This document shows, piece by piece, positions 16,299 through 25,031 of a stretch of 51,796 nt of DNA. The translations under genes and the position numbers were made by a program. The first letter of the stretch is position 1. Each line of letters begins with the position of its first letter. The stretch is from Myceligenerans indicum (GTDB lineage: Bacteria > Actinomycetota > Actinomycetes > Actinomycetales > Cellulomonadaceae), in NCBI RefSeq assembly GCF_016742955.1, contig NZ_JABBYC010000034.1, forward strand, positions 1-51,796, given 5' to 3'. The notes below the pieces were generated by a model. That model was given only the letters and a program-made list of their open reading frames with translations. It did not search any database and was not told where the DNA came from.

Positions 16299-16958
16299 TC
16301 AGGCCCGTAGGCCGCGGGAGCTGGTCAAGCGCTGGATGAGAGACAGCACGGCGTCGAGCGCGAGCCCCAGGACGACGGTGAAGACCGTCCCGACCCACAC
16401 CGACTCCACACTGTTCGGCAGTCCCAGACGCGTGAGGCCGCCCTGGATGAAGACTCCGAGGCCACCGCCGCCCACCAGGATCGCGATCGCCGCGATGCCC
16501 ACCGTCAGGAGCGTCGAGATGCGCACGCCCGTCATGATCAGCGGCCAGGCCAGGGGCAGACGCACCCGCCACAGCTGCTGCGCCGGGCTCATGCCCATGC
16601 CCCGGGCGGACTCGACCACCGCGGGGCTGACCTCGTCCAGTCCTGTCACGGTATTGCGCAGGATCGGCAGGATCGCGTAAAGGAACAGGGCCATCATCGC
16701 GGGGCTGTTGCCCGGCCCGACCAGCGGGATGAAGAGCGCGAAGAGCGCGAGCGCCGGGATCGTCAGGAAGATTCCCGAGATCGCCAGGGCTATCGCCTTG
16801 CTGGTGGGACGTGACTGCACGTAGATCCCGAGAGCGACGGAGAACACCGTCGCCAGGATGACGACGGTCACGGTGATCTGGGCATGCTCCAAGGTGGCCT
16901 CAAAAACGTCGTCGCTGTGCCCGACGACGTAGCTCCACCAGCTCTGCAATCCGTCCAC
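16299..16958 (-). CDS. Osmoprotectant ABC transporter permease (OpuBD-like)
   Basis: This 219-residue permease has five to six membrane helices. It shows the EAA-loop motif VVESARGMGMSPAQQLWRVRLPLAWP and the LVGGGGLGVFIQGG segment, paralleling the second permease and implying a heterodimeric channel. It is the first gene of the minus-strand transporter operon. The start is GTG at 16958, with a GGGGGAAGG tract just upstream. The upstream 145-bp gap to the AraC gene is noticeably AT-richer than the surroundings, consistent with divergent promoters. Confidence 0.9.
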   Translation of the reverse strand: MDGLQSWWSYVVGHSDDVFEATLEHAQITVTVVILATVFSVALGIYVQSRPTSKAIALAISGIFLTIPALALFALFIPLVGPGNSPAMMALFLYAILPILRNTVTGLDEVSPAVVESARGMGMSPAQQLWRVRLPLAWPLIMTGVRISTLLTVGIAAIAILVGGGGLGVFIQGGLTRLGLPNSVESVWVGTVFTVVLGLALDAVLSLIQRLTSSRGLRA

Positions 16959-17103
16959 GCGCGCCTTCCCCCATATTCGAGTTATCTCTCACACCACTCT
17001 TACGGGTGCATCACCATACACAAGCCTGACACGAACCATGTAAAAGGCTGGCAACGACACTGCAACACTACGCCCCTCGTGACACACCTGAGATCATCGT
17101 CAA

Positions 17104-17583
17104 ATGAGTACATCAGCATCCGAACGCGAGCGCCTGCGCGTCCTCGCGCTGCTGCGCCGCGTGCGGGACCGGATCGACCGGGAGTACGCGCAGCCGCTGG
17201 ACGTGGAGGCGCTGGCGAGCGGGGTCCACCTGTCGGCGGGGTACCTGAGCCGCGAGTTCAGGCGGGCCTACGGCGAGTCACCGTACTCGTACCTGATGAC
17301 GCGGCGGATCGAGCGGGCGATGGCGCTGCTGCGCCGCGGGGAGCTGAGCGTCACCGAGGTGTGCTTCGCCGTGGGCTTCTCCTCCCTGGGGACCTTCAGC
17401 ACGCGGTTCGCGGAACTGGTGGGCGTGCCGCCCAGCGTCTACCGGACCGACGGGGCGGGCGACGTCGCGGGCATGCCGCCGTGCATCGCCAAGCAGGTGA
17501 CGCGGCCGGTGCGGAACGGTCCGGCCCCGGCGGCGGGCCTGCCGGTCAGGAATCAAGAAGCGTCCCCGGCCGCACGCCCCTAG
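17104..17583 (+). CDS. AraC-family HTH regulator (no ligand domain)
   Basis: This 159-residue protein is essentially a bare AraC DNA-binding domain. The first HTH is LDVEALASGVHLSAGYLSREFRRAYG and the second RGELSVTEVCFAVGFSSLGTFSTRF, ending with the conserved FAELVGVPPSVYR. A ~45-residue disordered tail follows. There is no sensory domain; in such short forms, regulation is often through a partner. The stop codon TAG is also the first three bases of the next gene's -10 box (TAGCGT). It is divergent from the transporter operon. Confidence 0.88.
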   Translation: MSTSASERERLRVLALLRRVRDRIDREYAQPLDVEALASGVHLSAGYLSREFRRAYGESPYSYLMTRRIERAMALLRRGELSVTEVCFAVGFSSLGTFSTRFAELVGVPPSVYRTDGAGDVAGMPPCIAKQVTRPVRNGPAPAAGLPVRNQEASPAARP

Positions 17584-17586
17584 CGT
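17581..17586 (+). promoter_or_regulatory. -10 box of VOC gene overlapping AraC stop
   Basis: TAGCGT, 7 nt before the VOC ATG; its first three bases are the AraC-gene stop codon. Confidence 0.55.
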
Positions 17587-17593
17587 CAGGGGC

Positions 17594-18001
<408 letters not shown>

Positions 18002-18057
18002 CCCCCGTGCGCCGTAGGTTTCGCGAAGCGGTGCGGACCGTCGTGGAGACTGAGGAC

Positions 18058-20478
18058 ATGATCACCGACACCCCAGCGACCGGCACCGATGCAGCAGCCC
18101 CCGACGGGGCGCGGGCCACCCGGCACCCGGCGGACAGCCACGACGTGATCCGGGTGACCGGCGCCCGCGAGAACAACCTGAAGGACGTGGACGTCCAGCT
18201 CCCCAAACGCCGCCTGACGGTGTTCACGGGGGTGTCGGGATCCGGCAAGAGCTCGCTCGTGTTCGGCACGATCGCGGCCGAGTCGCGGCGGCTGATCGAC
18301 GAGACGTATTCGACGTTCGTGCAGGGGTTCATGCCCTCGCTGCCGCGGCCCGACGTCGACCACCTGGAGGGGATCACGACGGCGATCCTGGTGGACCAGG
18401 AGCGCCTGGGGGCGAACGTCCGCTCGACGGTGGGCACCGTCACCGACGCGCACGCGATGCTGCGCAGCCTGTTCAGCCGGATCGGCCGGCCGTACGTGGG
18501 GCCCCCGGCCGCGTTCTCGTTCAACGTGCCCACCAGCAAGGCCAGCGGGGTGATGAGCACGCAGAAGGCCGGCGGGAAGGTCGACAAGGCCGTCGTGCGC
18601 GAGCAGGTGTACCTGGGCGGCATGTGCCCGGAGTGCGAGGGGCGGGGGAGTGTCTCGGACCTGGACCTGTCCGTGATCGTGGACGAGAGCAGGTCCCTGT
18701 CCGACGGCGCGATCCTGGTGCCCGGCTACACCGCCGACGGCTGGATGGTGCGCGGGTTCGCCGAGTCCGGGTTCGTGGACCCCCGCAAACCGGTCCAGGA
18801 CTACTCCGCCCAGGAGCGCGAGGACTTCCTGTACAAGGAGAAGACCAAGGTCAAGGCCATGGGGATGAACTTCACCTACGAGGGGCTCATCCCGAAGATC
18901 CGCGCCTCGATGTTCAGCAAGGACCCCGAGTCCCTGCAGCCGCACCTGAGGCGTTTCGTGGAGGCGGCGGCCGTGTTCGGGCCGTGCCCGGCGTGCGAGG
19001 GCACCCGGCTGAACGCCTCGGCCCGGTCGGCCAGGATCCGCGGCAGGAACATCGCCGAGGTCTGCGCCATGCAGATCACCGACGCCGCGCAGTGGGCGCG
19101 GACCGTGGACGATCCCGGTGTCGCGCCGCTGATCGCCGGCCTGCTGCACCTGTTCGACTCGTTCGTCGGCATCGGCCTGGGCTACCTGTCGCTGGACCGT
19201 CCCGCCGGCACGCTGTCCGGGGGAGAGGCGCAGCGCACCAAGATGATCCGGCACCTCGGCTCGGCGCTGACCGACGTCACGTACGTGTTCGACGAGCCGA
19301 CGATCGGCCTGCACCCGCACGACATCCAGTTGATGAACAACCTCCTGGTGAACCTGCGCGACAAGGGCAACACGGTGCTGGTCGTCGAGCACAAGCCCGA
19401 GGCGATCGCGATCGCGGACCACGTGGTCGACCTCGGTCCGGGCGCCGGGACCGACGGCGGCACCGTCTGCTACGAGGGCACGGTCGACGGGCTCGCGGCC
19501 GCCGACACGCTGACCGGCAAGCACCTGGGCTACCGCGCCCGGCTCAAGGACTCGGTCCGCACCGCCACCGGCGCGCTGGAGATCCGCGGGGCGGACCAGA
19601 ACAACCTGCGCCACGTCGACGTCGACGTCCCCACCGGCGTGCTGACCGTCGTGACCGGCGTGGCCGGCTCGGGCAAGAGCTCGCTCGTGCACGGGAACCT
19701 GGCCGGGCGCGAGGGCGTCGTCGTCGTCGACCAGGGCGCGATCAAGGGGTCACGCCGCTCCAACCCCGCCACCTACACCGGCATGCTGGACGCGATCCGC
19801 AAGGCCTTCGCCAAGGCGAACGGCGTCAAGCCCGCGCTGTTCAGCGCGAACTCCGAGGGTGCCTGCCCCACGTGCAAGGGCAACGGCATGATCTACACCG
19901 AGCTCGGCTTCATGGAGACCGTGGCCACGCCCTGCGAGGACTGCGGCGGCAAACGGTACCGCGCCTCCGTCCTGGAGCACCGGCTGGGCGGGCTGAACAT
20001 CGCCGAGGTCCTGGACCTGTCCGTGAGCCAGGCCCACGAGTTCTTCGGCGGACCCGACTCCGGCGTCCCGGCGGCGCGCACGCTGCTGGGACACCTGCGC
20101 GAGGTCGGACTCGGGTACCTGGCGCTCGGGCAGCCGCTCAACACGCTCTCCGGCGGAGAGCGCCAGCGCCTCAAGCTCGCCGTGCACATGAGCACCAAGG
20201 GTGGCGTCCTCGTCCTGGACGAACCGACGACGGGCCTGCACCTCGCCGACGTCGAGAACCTCCTGCGCCTGCTCGACAAGCTGGTCGACGCCGGCCGGTC
20301 CGTCATCGTCATCGAGCACCACCAGGCCGTCATGGCGCACGCGGACCGGATCATCGACCTCGGGCCGGGCGCCGGGCACGACGGCGGGCAGGTCGTCTTC
20401 GAGGGGACCCCCGCGGACCTCGTCGCGGACGCCTCCACGCTCACGGGACAGCACCTGGCGCGGTACGTGGGGGAGTGA
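18058..20478 (+). CDS. Short UvrA paralogue (UvrA2/DrrC-like ABC ATPase)
   Basis: This 806-residue protein has two UvrA-type ATPase halves. Walker A motifs are GVSGSGKSS (about 58-66) and GVAGSGKSS, and signatures are LSGGEAQR and LSGGERQR. Walker B segments are YVFDEPTIGLHPHD and VLVLDEPTTGLHLAD. Four CxxC pairs (CPEC, CPAC, CPTC, CEDC) mark zinc modules. It is shorter than the ~950-residue UvrA. The region after the first Walker A is compact (~125 residues to the first CxxC), suggesting loss of the UvrB-binding domain. Related short paralogues protect DNA from intercalating drugs in producers; that role is inference. ATG at 18058 preferred; a GTG overlapping the VOC stop is possible. Confidence 0.85.
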   Translation: MITDTPATGTDAAAPDGARATRHPADSHDVIRVTGARENNLKDVDVQLPKRRLTVFTGVSGSGKSSLVFGTIAAESRRLIDETYSTFVQGFMPSLPRPDVDHLEGITTAILVDQERLGANVRSTVGTVTDAHAMLRSLFSRIGRPYVGPPAAFSFNVPTSKASGVMSTQKAGGKVDKAVVREQVYLGGMCPECEGRGSVSDLDLSVIVDESRSLSDGAILVPGYTADGWMVRGFAESGFVDPRKPVQDYSAQEREDFLYKEKTKVKAMGMNFTYEGLIPKIRASMFSKDPESLQPHLRRFVEAAAVFGPCPACEGTRLNASARSARIRGRNIAEVCAMQITDAAQWARTVDDPGVAPLIAGLLHLFDSFVGIGLGYLSLDRPAGTLSGGEAQRTKMIRHLGSALTDVTYVFDEPTIGLHPHDIQLMNNLLVNLRDKGNTVLVVEHKPEAIAIADHVVDLGPGAGTDGGTVCYEGTVDGLAAADTLTGKHLGYRARLKDSVRTATGALEIRGADQNNLRHVDVDVPTGVLTVVTGVAGSGKSSLVHGNLAGREGVVVVDQGAIKGSRRSNPATYTGMLDAIRKAFAKANGVKPALFSANSEGACPTCKGNGMIYTELGFMETVATPCEDCGGKRYRASVLEHRLGGLNIAEVLDLSVSQAHEFFGGPDSGVPAARTLLGHLREVGLGYLALGQPLNTLSGGERQRLKLAVHMSTKGGVLVLDEPTTGLHLADVENLLRLLDKLVDAGRSVIVIEHHQAVMAHADRIIDLGPGAGHDGGQVVFEGTPADLVADASTLTGQHLARYVGE

Positions 20479-20525
20479 CCCCGGGGCGCTCCCGGCCCTT
20501 CCCGGCCGGGAGCGCCCCGGGGTCA
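20476..20525. terminator. Bidirectional terminator containing both stop codons
   Basis: Perfect 21-bp arms (20476-20496 and 20505-20525) surround an 8-nt loop. The left end is the TGA of the UvrA-like gene and the right end is the complement of the TGA of the convergent membrane-protein gene. Confidence 0.85.
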
Positions 20526-21290
20526 GTCGTGCAGCACCACCTTCGTGAACCGCAGGTCGACCCGGCACACCTCGTCGTCGTGCAACTGGTCGACCGAGAC
20601 CTCCAGCCACGCGGAGGCCGTCGCGCCGGTGACCGACACGTCGGCCGGCTCCCCGGACCGCGCACGCACGGCGGTCCCGGCATTCCCGTCGACGTACGGG
20701 GTGACCACGACCCGGGCCGGCTCGACGCACGTGCCGGTGCCGTCGGGCGACCGGTTCGCCACGTGCCCCACCACCGTGACGTGGTCCCGCACCGGGGGCC
20801 GGCCCGGCAGCAGGACCGTGGCGGCGTCGCACTCGTCACGGCGGTCGGGCGCGCCGTCGGGACCCTGGACGTAGCAGTCCTGCAGGTCCGTCGCGCCGCT
20901 GGTGGTGACCGTTCCCGTCACCGGGACGGACGAGGCGGCCACGTAGAACCACGCCAGGTACACGCCCGAGGCCAGGACCAGGACGAAGGACCCCCCGATC
21001 GTCCAGGCCAGCCTCTGGTGCCGCACCGCGGCCCGCGCGAAACGTACGGTCCACGGCTCGGCGGCGTCCTTCAGGACGTACTGGTTCATCCGCGGGATGC
21101 TCACCACGGCCGCACTTCCACCACTGGTCAGCGCAAGATAGCTGACGATCAGCGCGAGCGCGTCGACCACGGACCCCTCACCGAGCGCGAACTCGATCAC
21201 CACCGCGACGAGGCACCCGGCGACACCGAGCCCGATCACCGCGCCACGACGCAGCGAGGAGCCGCCGAGCTGTCTCGCGGCCGTACTCAC
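20523..21290 (-). CDS. Membrane protein with Cys-containing extracytoplasmic domain
   Basis: This 255-residue protein is not recognised. Three membrane helices are apparent (about 16-36, 43-64 and 95-117). A C-terminal ~135-residue beta-rich domain follows, probably outside the membrane, with four cysteines (DLQDCYVQ, RDECDAA, GTGTCVEP, DEVCRVD) that could form two disulfides. GTG at 21290 overlaps the stop of the binding-protein gene by 4 bp, so the two are translationally coupled and probably function together. No ABC permease or ATPase is nearby. Confidence 0.65.
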   Translation of the reverse strand: MSTAARQLGGSSLRRGAVIGLGVAGCLVAVVIEFALGEGSVVDALALIVSYLALTSGGSAAVVSIPRMNQYVLKDAAEPWTVRFARAAVRHQRLAWTIGGSFVLVLASGVYLAWFYVAASSVPVTGTVTTSGATDLQDCYVQGPDGAPDRRDECDAATVLLPGRPPVRDHVTVVGHVANRSPDGTGTCVEPARVVVTPYVDGNAGTAVRARSGEPADVSVTGATASAWLEVSVDQLHDDEVCRVDLRFTKVVLHD

Positions 21291-22165
21291 GCCTGCCCGC
21301 CGTCGGTGCACCGCTCGTAGTCGGCCGGCCGGAACTCCTCGGGCGACGTCACCTCGGGAAGCGCGTTCTCGAACGCGTCCGTCCACCACTGGCTGACGAT
21401 GGCCGCGTCGATCGCCTCGGTCAGCGCCTCGCACAGCCGGACCTCACCGTAGGGGATCCCGATGCCGTACAGCTCCTGGTGCCCGAACACGTCGTCCAGC
21501 ACCGTGAGACTGCCCTCCGCCTCCTCCTGCAGGGGCGACCTGGCCGCGGCGAAGCCGTACAGGATGAGCTGGTCCGTCGAGACGGCGTCCACGTCACCCT
21601 CGATGAGGGCCCGCGTGCACTGGCCGAAGCCGTCACGCTCGTCCAGGATCGCGTCCGGGAGGAACCGGACGAGCTGATCGGCGGACGTGGTACCGCGCGC
21701 GGCGCACACGGTGTGCCCCGCGAGATCCTCCAGGCCGGCGATCCTCGAACCGTCCCGCACCATCACCCCCTGCTGGGTGCGCGCGTAGGGCCCCGCGAAG
21801 GAGACGACGTCCTTGCGCTCGTCGGTGATCGAGTATGTCGCGATCACCAGGTCGAGCTGTCCCGAGATCAGCGCCGTCTCCCGCTGGGCGCTCGCGATCC
21901 GGGTGGGCGTGACGGTGAACCCGCAGTAGTGGCCGAGCCAGCGGGCGAACTCGTAGTCGAACCCGCTCCAGCTGGCGTCGTCGGGCGCGTAGCTCCACCC
22001 GGGCAGGTCGCTGTGCAGGCCGATCGTGACCCGGTCGTTGTCGTCGCGCGGAACGGCCTGGACGCACGCCGGTTCGGCGCCTCCGCTCGGGGCGCAGCCG
22101 GAGGACAGGGCCAGCGCCAGGGCGCAGAGGGGAGCGCTCACCAGCCTGAGCAGCCTTGTCGTCAT
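21287..22165 (-). CDS. Orphan amino-acid-type substrate-binding lipoprotein
   Basis: This 292-residue family-3 solute-binding protein has a signal peptide with lipobox LALSSGCAP. The mature domain shows VTIGLHSDLPGWSYAPDD, GFDYEFARWLGHYCG, the LISGQLDLVIATYSITDERK core and FAGPYARTQQGVMV, typical of glutamate/glutamine-type binding proteins. No transporter subunits follow; a membrane protein is coupled instead, so it may be a sensor rather than an uptake component. ATG at 22165 is chosen by the lipoprotein signal and a -10 box 7 nt upstream. Confidence 0.85.
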   Translation of the reverse strand: MTTRLLRLVSAPLCALALALSSGCAPSGGAEPACVQAVPRDDNDRVTIGLHSDLPGWSYAPDDASWSGFDYEFARWLGHYCGFTVTPTRIASAQRETALISGQLDLVIATYSITDERKDVVSFAGPYARTQQGVMVRDGSRIAGLEDLAGHTVCAARGTTSADQLVRFLPDAILDERDGFGQCTRALIEGDVDAVSTDQLILYGFAAARSPLQEEAEGSLTVLDDVFGHQELYGIGIPYGEVRLCEALTEAIDAAIVSQWWTDAFENALPEVTSPEEFRPADYERCTDGGQA

Positions 22166-22172
22166 GCAGGGG

Positions 22173-22178
22173 ACCGTA
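22173..22178 (-). promoter_or_regulatory. -10 box of binding-protein gene
   Basis: TACGGT on the minus strand, 7 nt before the ATG, with no Shine-Dalgarno between. Confidence 0.5.
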
Positions 22179-22665
22179 GCAACCCGTGCCGGTGTAATCC
22201 AGGTTTCCTCGGAATTGACGGATATGCCGTGCGGTACCAGCCGTGTGGCCGCGGGGCGGCGGTACCGGGTCGAGTCGCCCCTGATGTCCGCCGCGCAGCT
22301 CACCACGGGGGGTCTCGGAGGGGATAGTTCCGATAAGACCATTGTGTTGCGCTATACACCATTGTCTGATGTTCACGACGGCGCGCCGGCCGCCGGCGAC
22401 GGGGGTGCGCCACCGGCGGCCGGCGCCCGGCGTGCGTGACTCGACAATTCGGACAGCGTCGTCGCGCGCGACCTCGGGGCGCGACCGGCAGCCGGCCCGT
22501 GCCGCGAGCGCCACCGGCGTCGAGTTCTCCCGGCCGGGCCTGCCGGGAGAGCGCCCGCCGGGAGGCCCTCCGAGCCGCGCGGCAGGGAGAACGCGCGGCG
22601 CCTCAGGACGGGCGACTCAAGGCGATCGCACGGGTCCGGGGAGGGCTCCGCCGCGTCGAAATGAC

Positions 22666-22679
22666 ATAATGTGCATTAT
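22666..22679. promoter_or_regulatory. AT-rich palindrome ataatg-tg-cattat
   Basis: Six-bp arms around a 2-bp centre stand out in GC-rich DNA, 26 bp past the racemase stop. The shape resembles a regulator-binding site, but the position is not upstream of an annotated gene. Confidence 0.4.
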
Positions 22680-22704
22680 CGGTTCGCGGCTGTTCCTGTG
22701 TGGG

Positions 22705-23799
22705 CTACCGGGTGGTGACGCCGGCCGGGGCGTTCGCCGAACCGGACGGCGGCTGCGACAGGACGTGCTCCAGGTCGGACTCGTCCACCAGCGGATCGTC
22801 CAGGTCGACCGTGATGTGCGAGTGCGCCATCAGGCGCGCGCCGCCCGTGATGGTCGAGTGCAGCGCCGGGTAGTCGCCCACCTGCGCGTTGTCCATCACG
22901 GTGCCGACGAACCGGCTGCCGCGCGGCGAGACGGTCTCGAGCTCGTCGCCCTCGTGGATCTCGCCGCGTCGCGCCATGAGCGCCAGCCGCGCCGACGTCC
23001 CTGTTCCGGTCGGGCTCCGGCACAGCACGCCCGGATGCACGTACGTCGCCGACGGCGACTCGTACCGCACGTGCCCCTCGCCGGTCCGGCCCGTCTCGCG
23101 GACCGGTCCCATGAAATGGGCGAACGGCAGCGGGCCGACGTCGCCCAGTTCCGGGTGCACCTGCAGGAGACCGGGCCGTGCCGCCCGGACGAACGCGTCG
23201 CCGAACGCGGTGAGCGCGATCTGCTCGGTGCTCCCCAGGCCGAACCCGTGGCGCGAGGCGTCGATCATCGCGTAGTACGCACCGCTCCACACGAGGTCGA
23301 AACGCACCTCGCCGTAGTGCGGCACCTGGACCGACAGCCCCTGATCGGCCACGTAGGCCGGCTCGCCCTGGGTCGTGACCGACACGACACGCCCGTCGGT
23401 GACACGCGCACTGACCCGCGCGAGACCCGCCGGGGACTCCAGGACCACGTTCTGCAGCCCCTCGCGCATCGGGATCATGCCGCTGTGCAGGAGCGCCGTC
23501 GCGGTGCAGATGGTGTTGGACCCCGAGTACAGCGGATACCCCATCGCCTCCATGATGATGTAGCCGGCCTGCGCCTCGGGATGCGACGGCTCCACGATCA
23601 GGTCGACGGACATCGCCGGGTCGCCGTAGGGCTCGGACAGCAGCAGCCGCCGCAGCCCGTCACCGTCGCGCTGCAGGTAGCGGGCCTTGTCCAGCACCGT
23701 GGCCCCGGGCAGGGGCCCGACGCCGGCCACCACGATCCGGCTGACGTCTCCCCCGGACTGCGTGTCCAGGAGTTCCAGGGTCCGTTCACGATGCCGCAT
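22705..23799 (-). CDS. Proline racemase-family protein with Ser/Thr at catalytic sites
   Basis: This 364-residue protein has the full proline racemase/hydroxyproline epimerase fold and length. The two catalytic positions differ from the racemases: the usual MCGH segment reads YSGSNTIC (Ser92), and the usual SPCGTG reads RSPTGTGTSAR (Thr264). The superfamily includes racemases and epimerases (Cys/Cys or Ser/Cys) and trans-3-hydroxyproline dehydratases (Cys/Thr). A Ser/Thr pair does not fit these classes directly, so the reaction is uncertain. Its start overlaps the dehydrogenase stop by 14 bp, indicating one operon and probably one catabolic pathway. Confidence 0.8.
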   Translation of the reverse strand: MRHRERTLELLDTQSGGDVSRIVVAGVGPLPGATVLDKARYLQRDGDGLRRLLLSEPYGDPAMSVDLIVEPSHPEAQAGYIIMEAMGYPLYSGSNTICTATALLHSGMIPMREGLQNVVLESPAGLARVSARVTDGRVVSVTTQGEPAYVADQGLSVQVPHYGEVRFDLVWSGAYYAMIDASRHGFGLGSTEQIALTAFGDAFVRAARPGLLQVHPELGDVGPLPFAHFMGPVRETGRTGEGHVRYESPSATYVHPGVLCRSPTGTGTSARLALMARRGEIHEGDELETVSPRGSRFVGTVMDNAQVGDYPALHSTITGGARLMAHSHITVDLDDPLVDESDLEHVLSQPPSGSANAPAGVTTR

Positions 23800-24898
23800 G
23801 GGGCGCTCCCACCGTGGTCCAGTGCCGGTCGGGCACGACGACGAGCTTGCCGATGTAGGTCTTGCTCATGAAGGCGCGCTGCGCCTCGTGGAAGTCGGAC
23901 AGCCGGTAGGTGCGGTCCAGCAGCGGCCGGATGTCGCCGTTCTCGATGTACCGCACCAGCCGGCGGAAGGCCGTGCGCGTGCCCTGCGAGGAGCCGTGCA
24001 GCTCGAGCTGCTTGAGGTACATGGTGCGCAGGTCGAGATCGACCACCGGACCGCCGATCGCGCCCGCCGTCGTGTAGCGGCCCTCGGGCCGCAGGATCCG
24101 CAGCAGCGAGTTGAACATCGGCCCCGCGACCAGGTCCGCGACGACGTCGACCGGACCGTCGACCATCCGCTCCACCGCGGCCACCAGGTCCGGGGCGTCC
24201 CGCAGGACGACGTCCTGGGCACCGATCGCCCGCAGCGCGTCCTCCTTGCCGGGGCTGGACACGGCGTACGGGATCGCGCCGCGCACGCGCGCCAGCTGGA
24301 GGATCGCCGAGCCGACACCGCCCGACGCCCCGGTCACCAGGACCCGCTCCCCCGACGCCAGCCGCGCCCGGTCCAGCATCTGCTCGGCGGTCAGGTACGC
24401 GCAGCAGAACGTGGCCAGCTCGGCGTCGTCGATGCCGGAGGTGATCTCGTAGGCGTTCTCGGCCGGCACGGTGACGTACTCGGCGTAGCCGCCGTCGCGC
24501 CCGTGACCGATGTAGTCGATGTCGGCGAGGCTGTCGTCGCCCTCGGGCCGGTTGTAGATGCTGAAGTCCACCATCACCCGCTCCCCGACCCGCTCGGCGG
24601 GCACGCCGGGACCGACCGCCACGATCTCCCCGACCGTGTCGGTGCCCTGGATACGGGGGAAAGTCAGGGTGGAGCGGCCACGCCGCCACGTGGACACGGA
24701 GCCCGGATCCGTCTCCGTGCCGTACGCGCCCTCGCGGACCCAGACGTCGGTGTTGTTCATGCCGCACGCATGGACGTCGATCAGGACCTCACCGGGGCCT
24801 GGCGTGGGCGTCGGGACGTCGTCACTGTAGACAAGCTGGTCCAGGCCCCCGTGACCGAGGAGCCGCACCGCCTTCATCACCCCTGGTATCGGCGTCAT
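23786..24898 (-). CDS. Zinc-type alcohol dehydrogenase (MDR family)
   Basis: This 370-residue medium-chain dehydrogenase/reductase has an N-terminal GroES-like domain (GEVLIDVHACGMNNTDVW), the GTDTVGEIVAVG turn and VGERVMV. The Rossmann core has VLVTGASGGVGSAILQLA, implying NAD(P) binding. The NNTD at the position of the classical zinc-ligand segment suggests a divergent or absent catalytic zinc. Substrate is unknown; linkage to the racemase-like enzyme suggests a hydroxy-amino-acid or derived alcohol. ATG at 24898 is favoured by a -10 box (TATGCT) 7 nt upstream; ATGs at 24910 and 24877 are alternatives. Confidence 0.8.
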   Translation of the reverse strand: MTPIPGVMKAVRLLGHGGLDQLVYSDDVPTPTPGPGEVLIDVHACGMNNTDVWVREGAYGTETDPGSVSTWRRGRSTLTFPRIQGTDTVGEIVAVGPGVPAERVGERVMVDFSIYNRPEGDDSLADIDYIGHGRDGGYAEYVTVPAENAYEITSGIDDAELATFCCAYLTAEQMLDRARLASGERVLVTGASGGVGSAILQLARVRGAIPYAVSSPGKEDALRAIGAQDVVLRDAPDLVAAVERMVDGPVDVVADLVAGPMFNSLLRILRPEGRYTTAGAIGGPVVDLDLRTMYLKQLELHGSSQGTRTAFRRLVRYIENGDIRPLLDRTYRLSDFHEAQRAFMSKTYIGKLVVVPDRHWTTVGAPHAAS

Positions 24899-24905
24899 TC
24901 CTGCG

Positions 24906-24911
24906 AGCATA
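24906..24911 (-). promoter_or_regulatory. -10 box of dehydrogenase/racemase operon
   Basis: TATGCT on the minus strand; the 7-nt spacing to ATG 24898 selects that codon over two nearby in-frame ATGs. Confidence 0.5.
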
Positions 24912-25018
24912 GGGGCACCGCGGCCCAGGCGCCGACCAGGCGCCGACCAGATCGCGGCCAGGTCGCGGCCCGCGCCGCGCAAATCTGCCGCGTGAAGCTC
25001 GACGTCAGTGTCCCCACA

Positions 25019-25024
25019 TAGTCT
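25019..25024 (+). promoter_or_regulatory. -10 box of Xer-like gene
   Basis: TAGTCT, 7 nt before the ATG at 25032; selects that start over a GTG at 25008. Confidence 0.5.
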
Positions 25025-25031
25025 GACCTGC

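Larger units (their letters stand above)
22166..22704. other. 539-bp gene-poor gap
   Basis: I see no convincing coding frame in this gap between two minus-strand transcription units. It holds an AT-rich patch near 22330-22375 with a repeated accattgt, a hairpin at 22527-22549 (ctcccggc / gccgggag) and a palindrome at 22666-22679. It may be the site of a decayed regulator gene for the adjacent dehydrogenase/racemase operon; this is inference. Confidence 0.4.

Noticed and set aside
18624..21320. Very long (898-codon) plus-strand open frame over the UvrA-like gene
   Set aside because: It is a GC-rich shadow frame of the UvrA paralogue, rich in Arg/Pro/Gly, with no domain.
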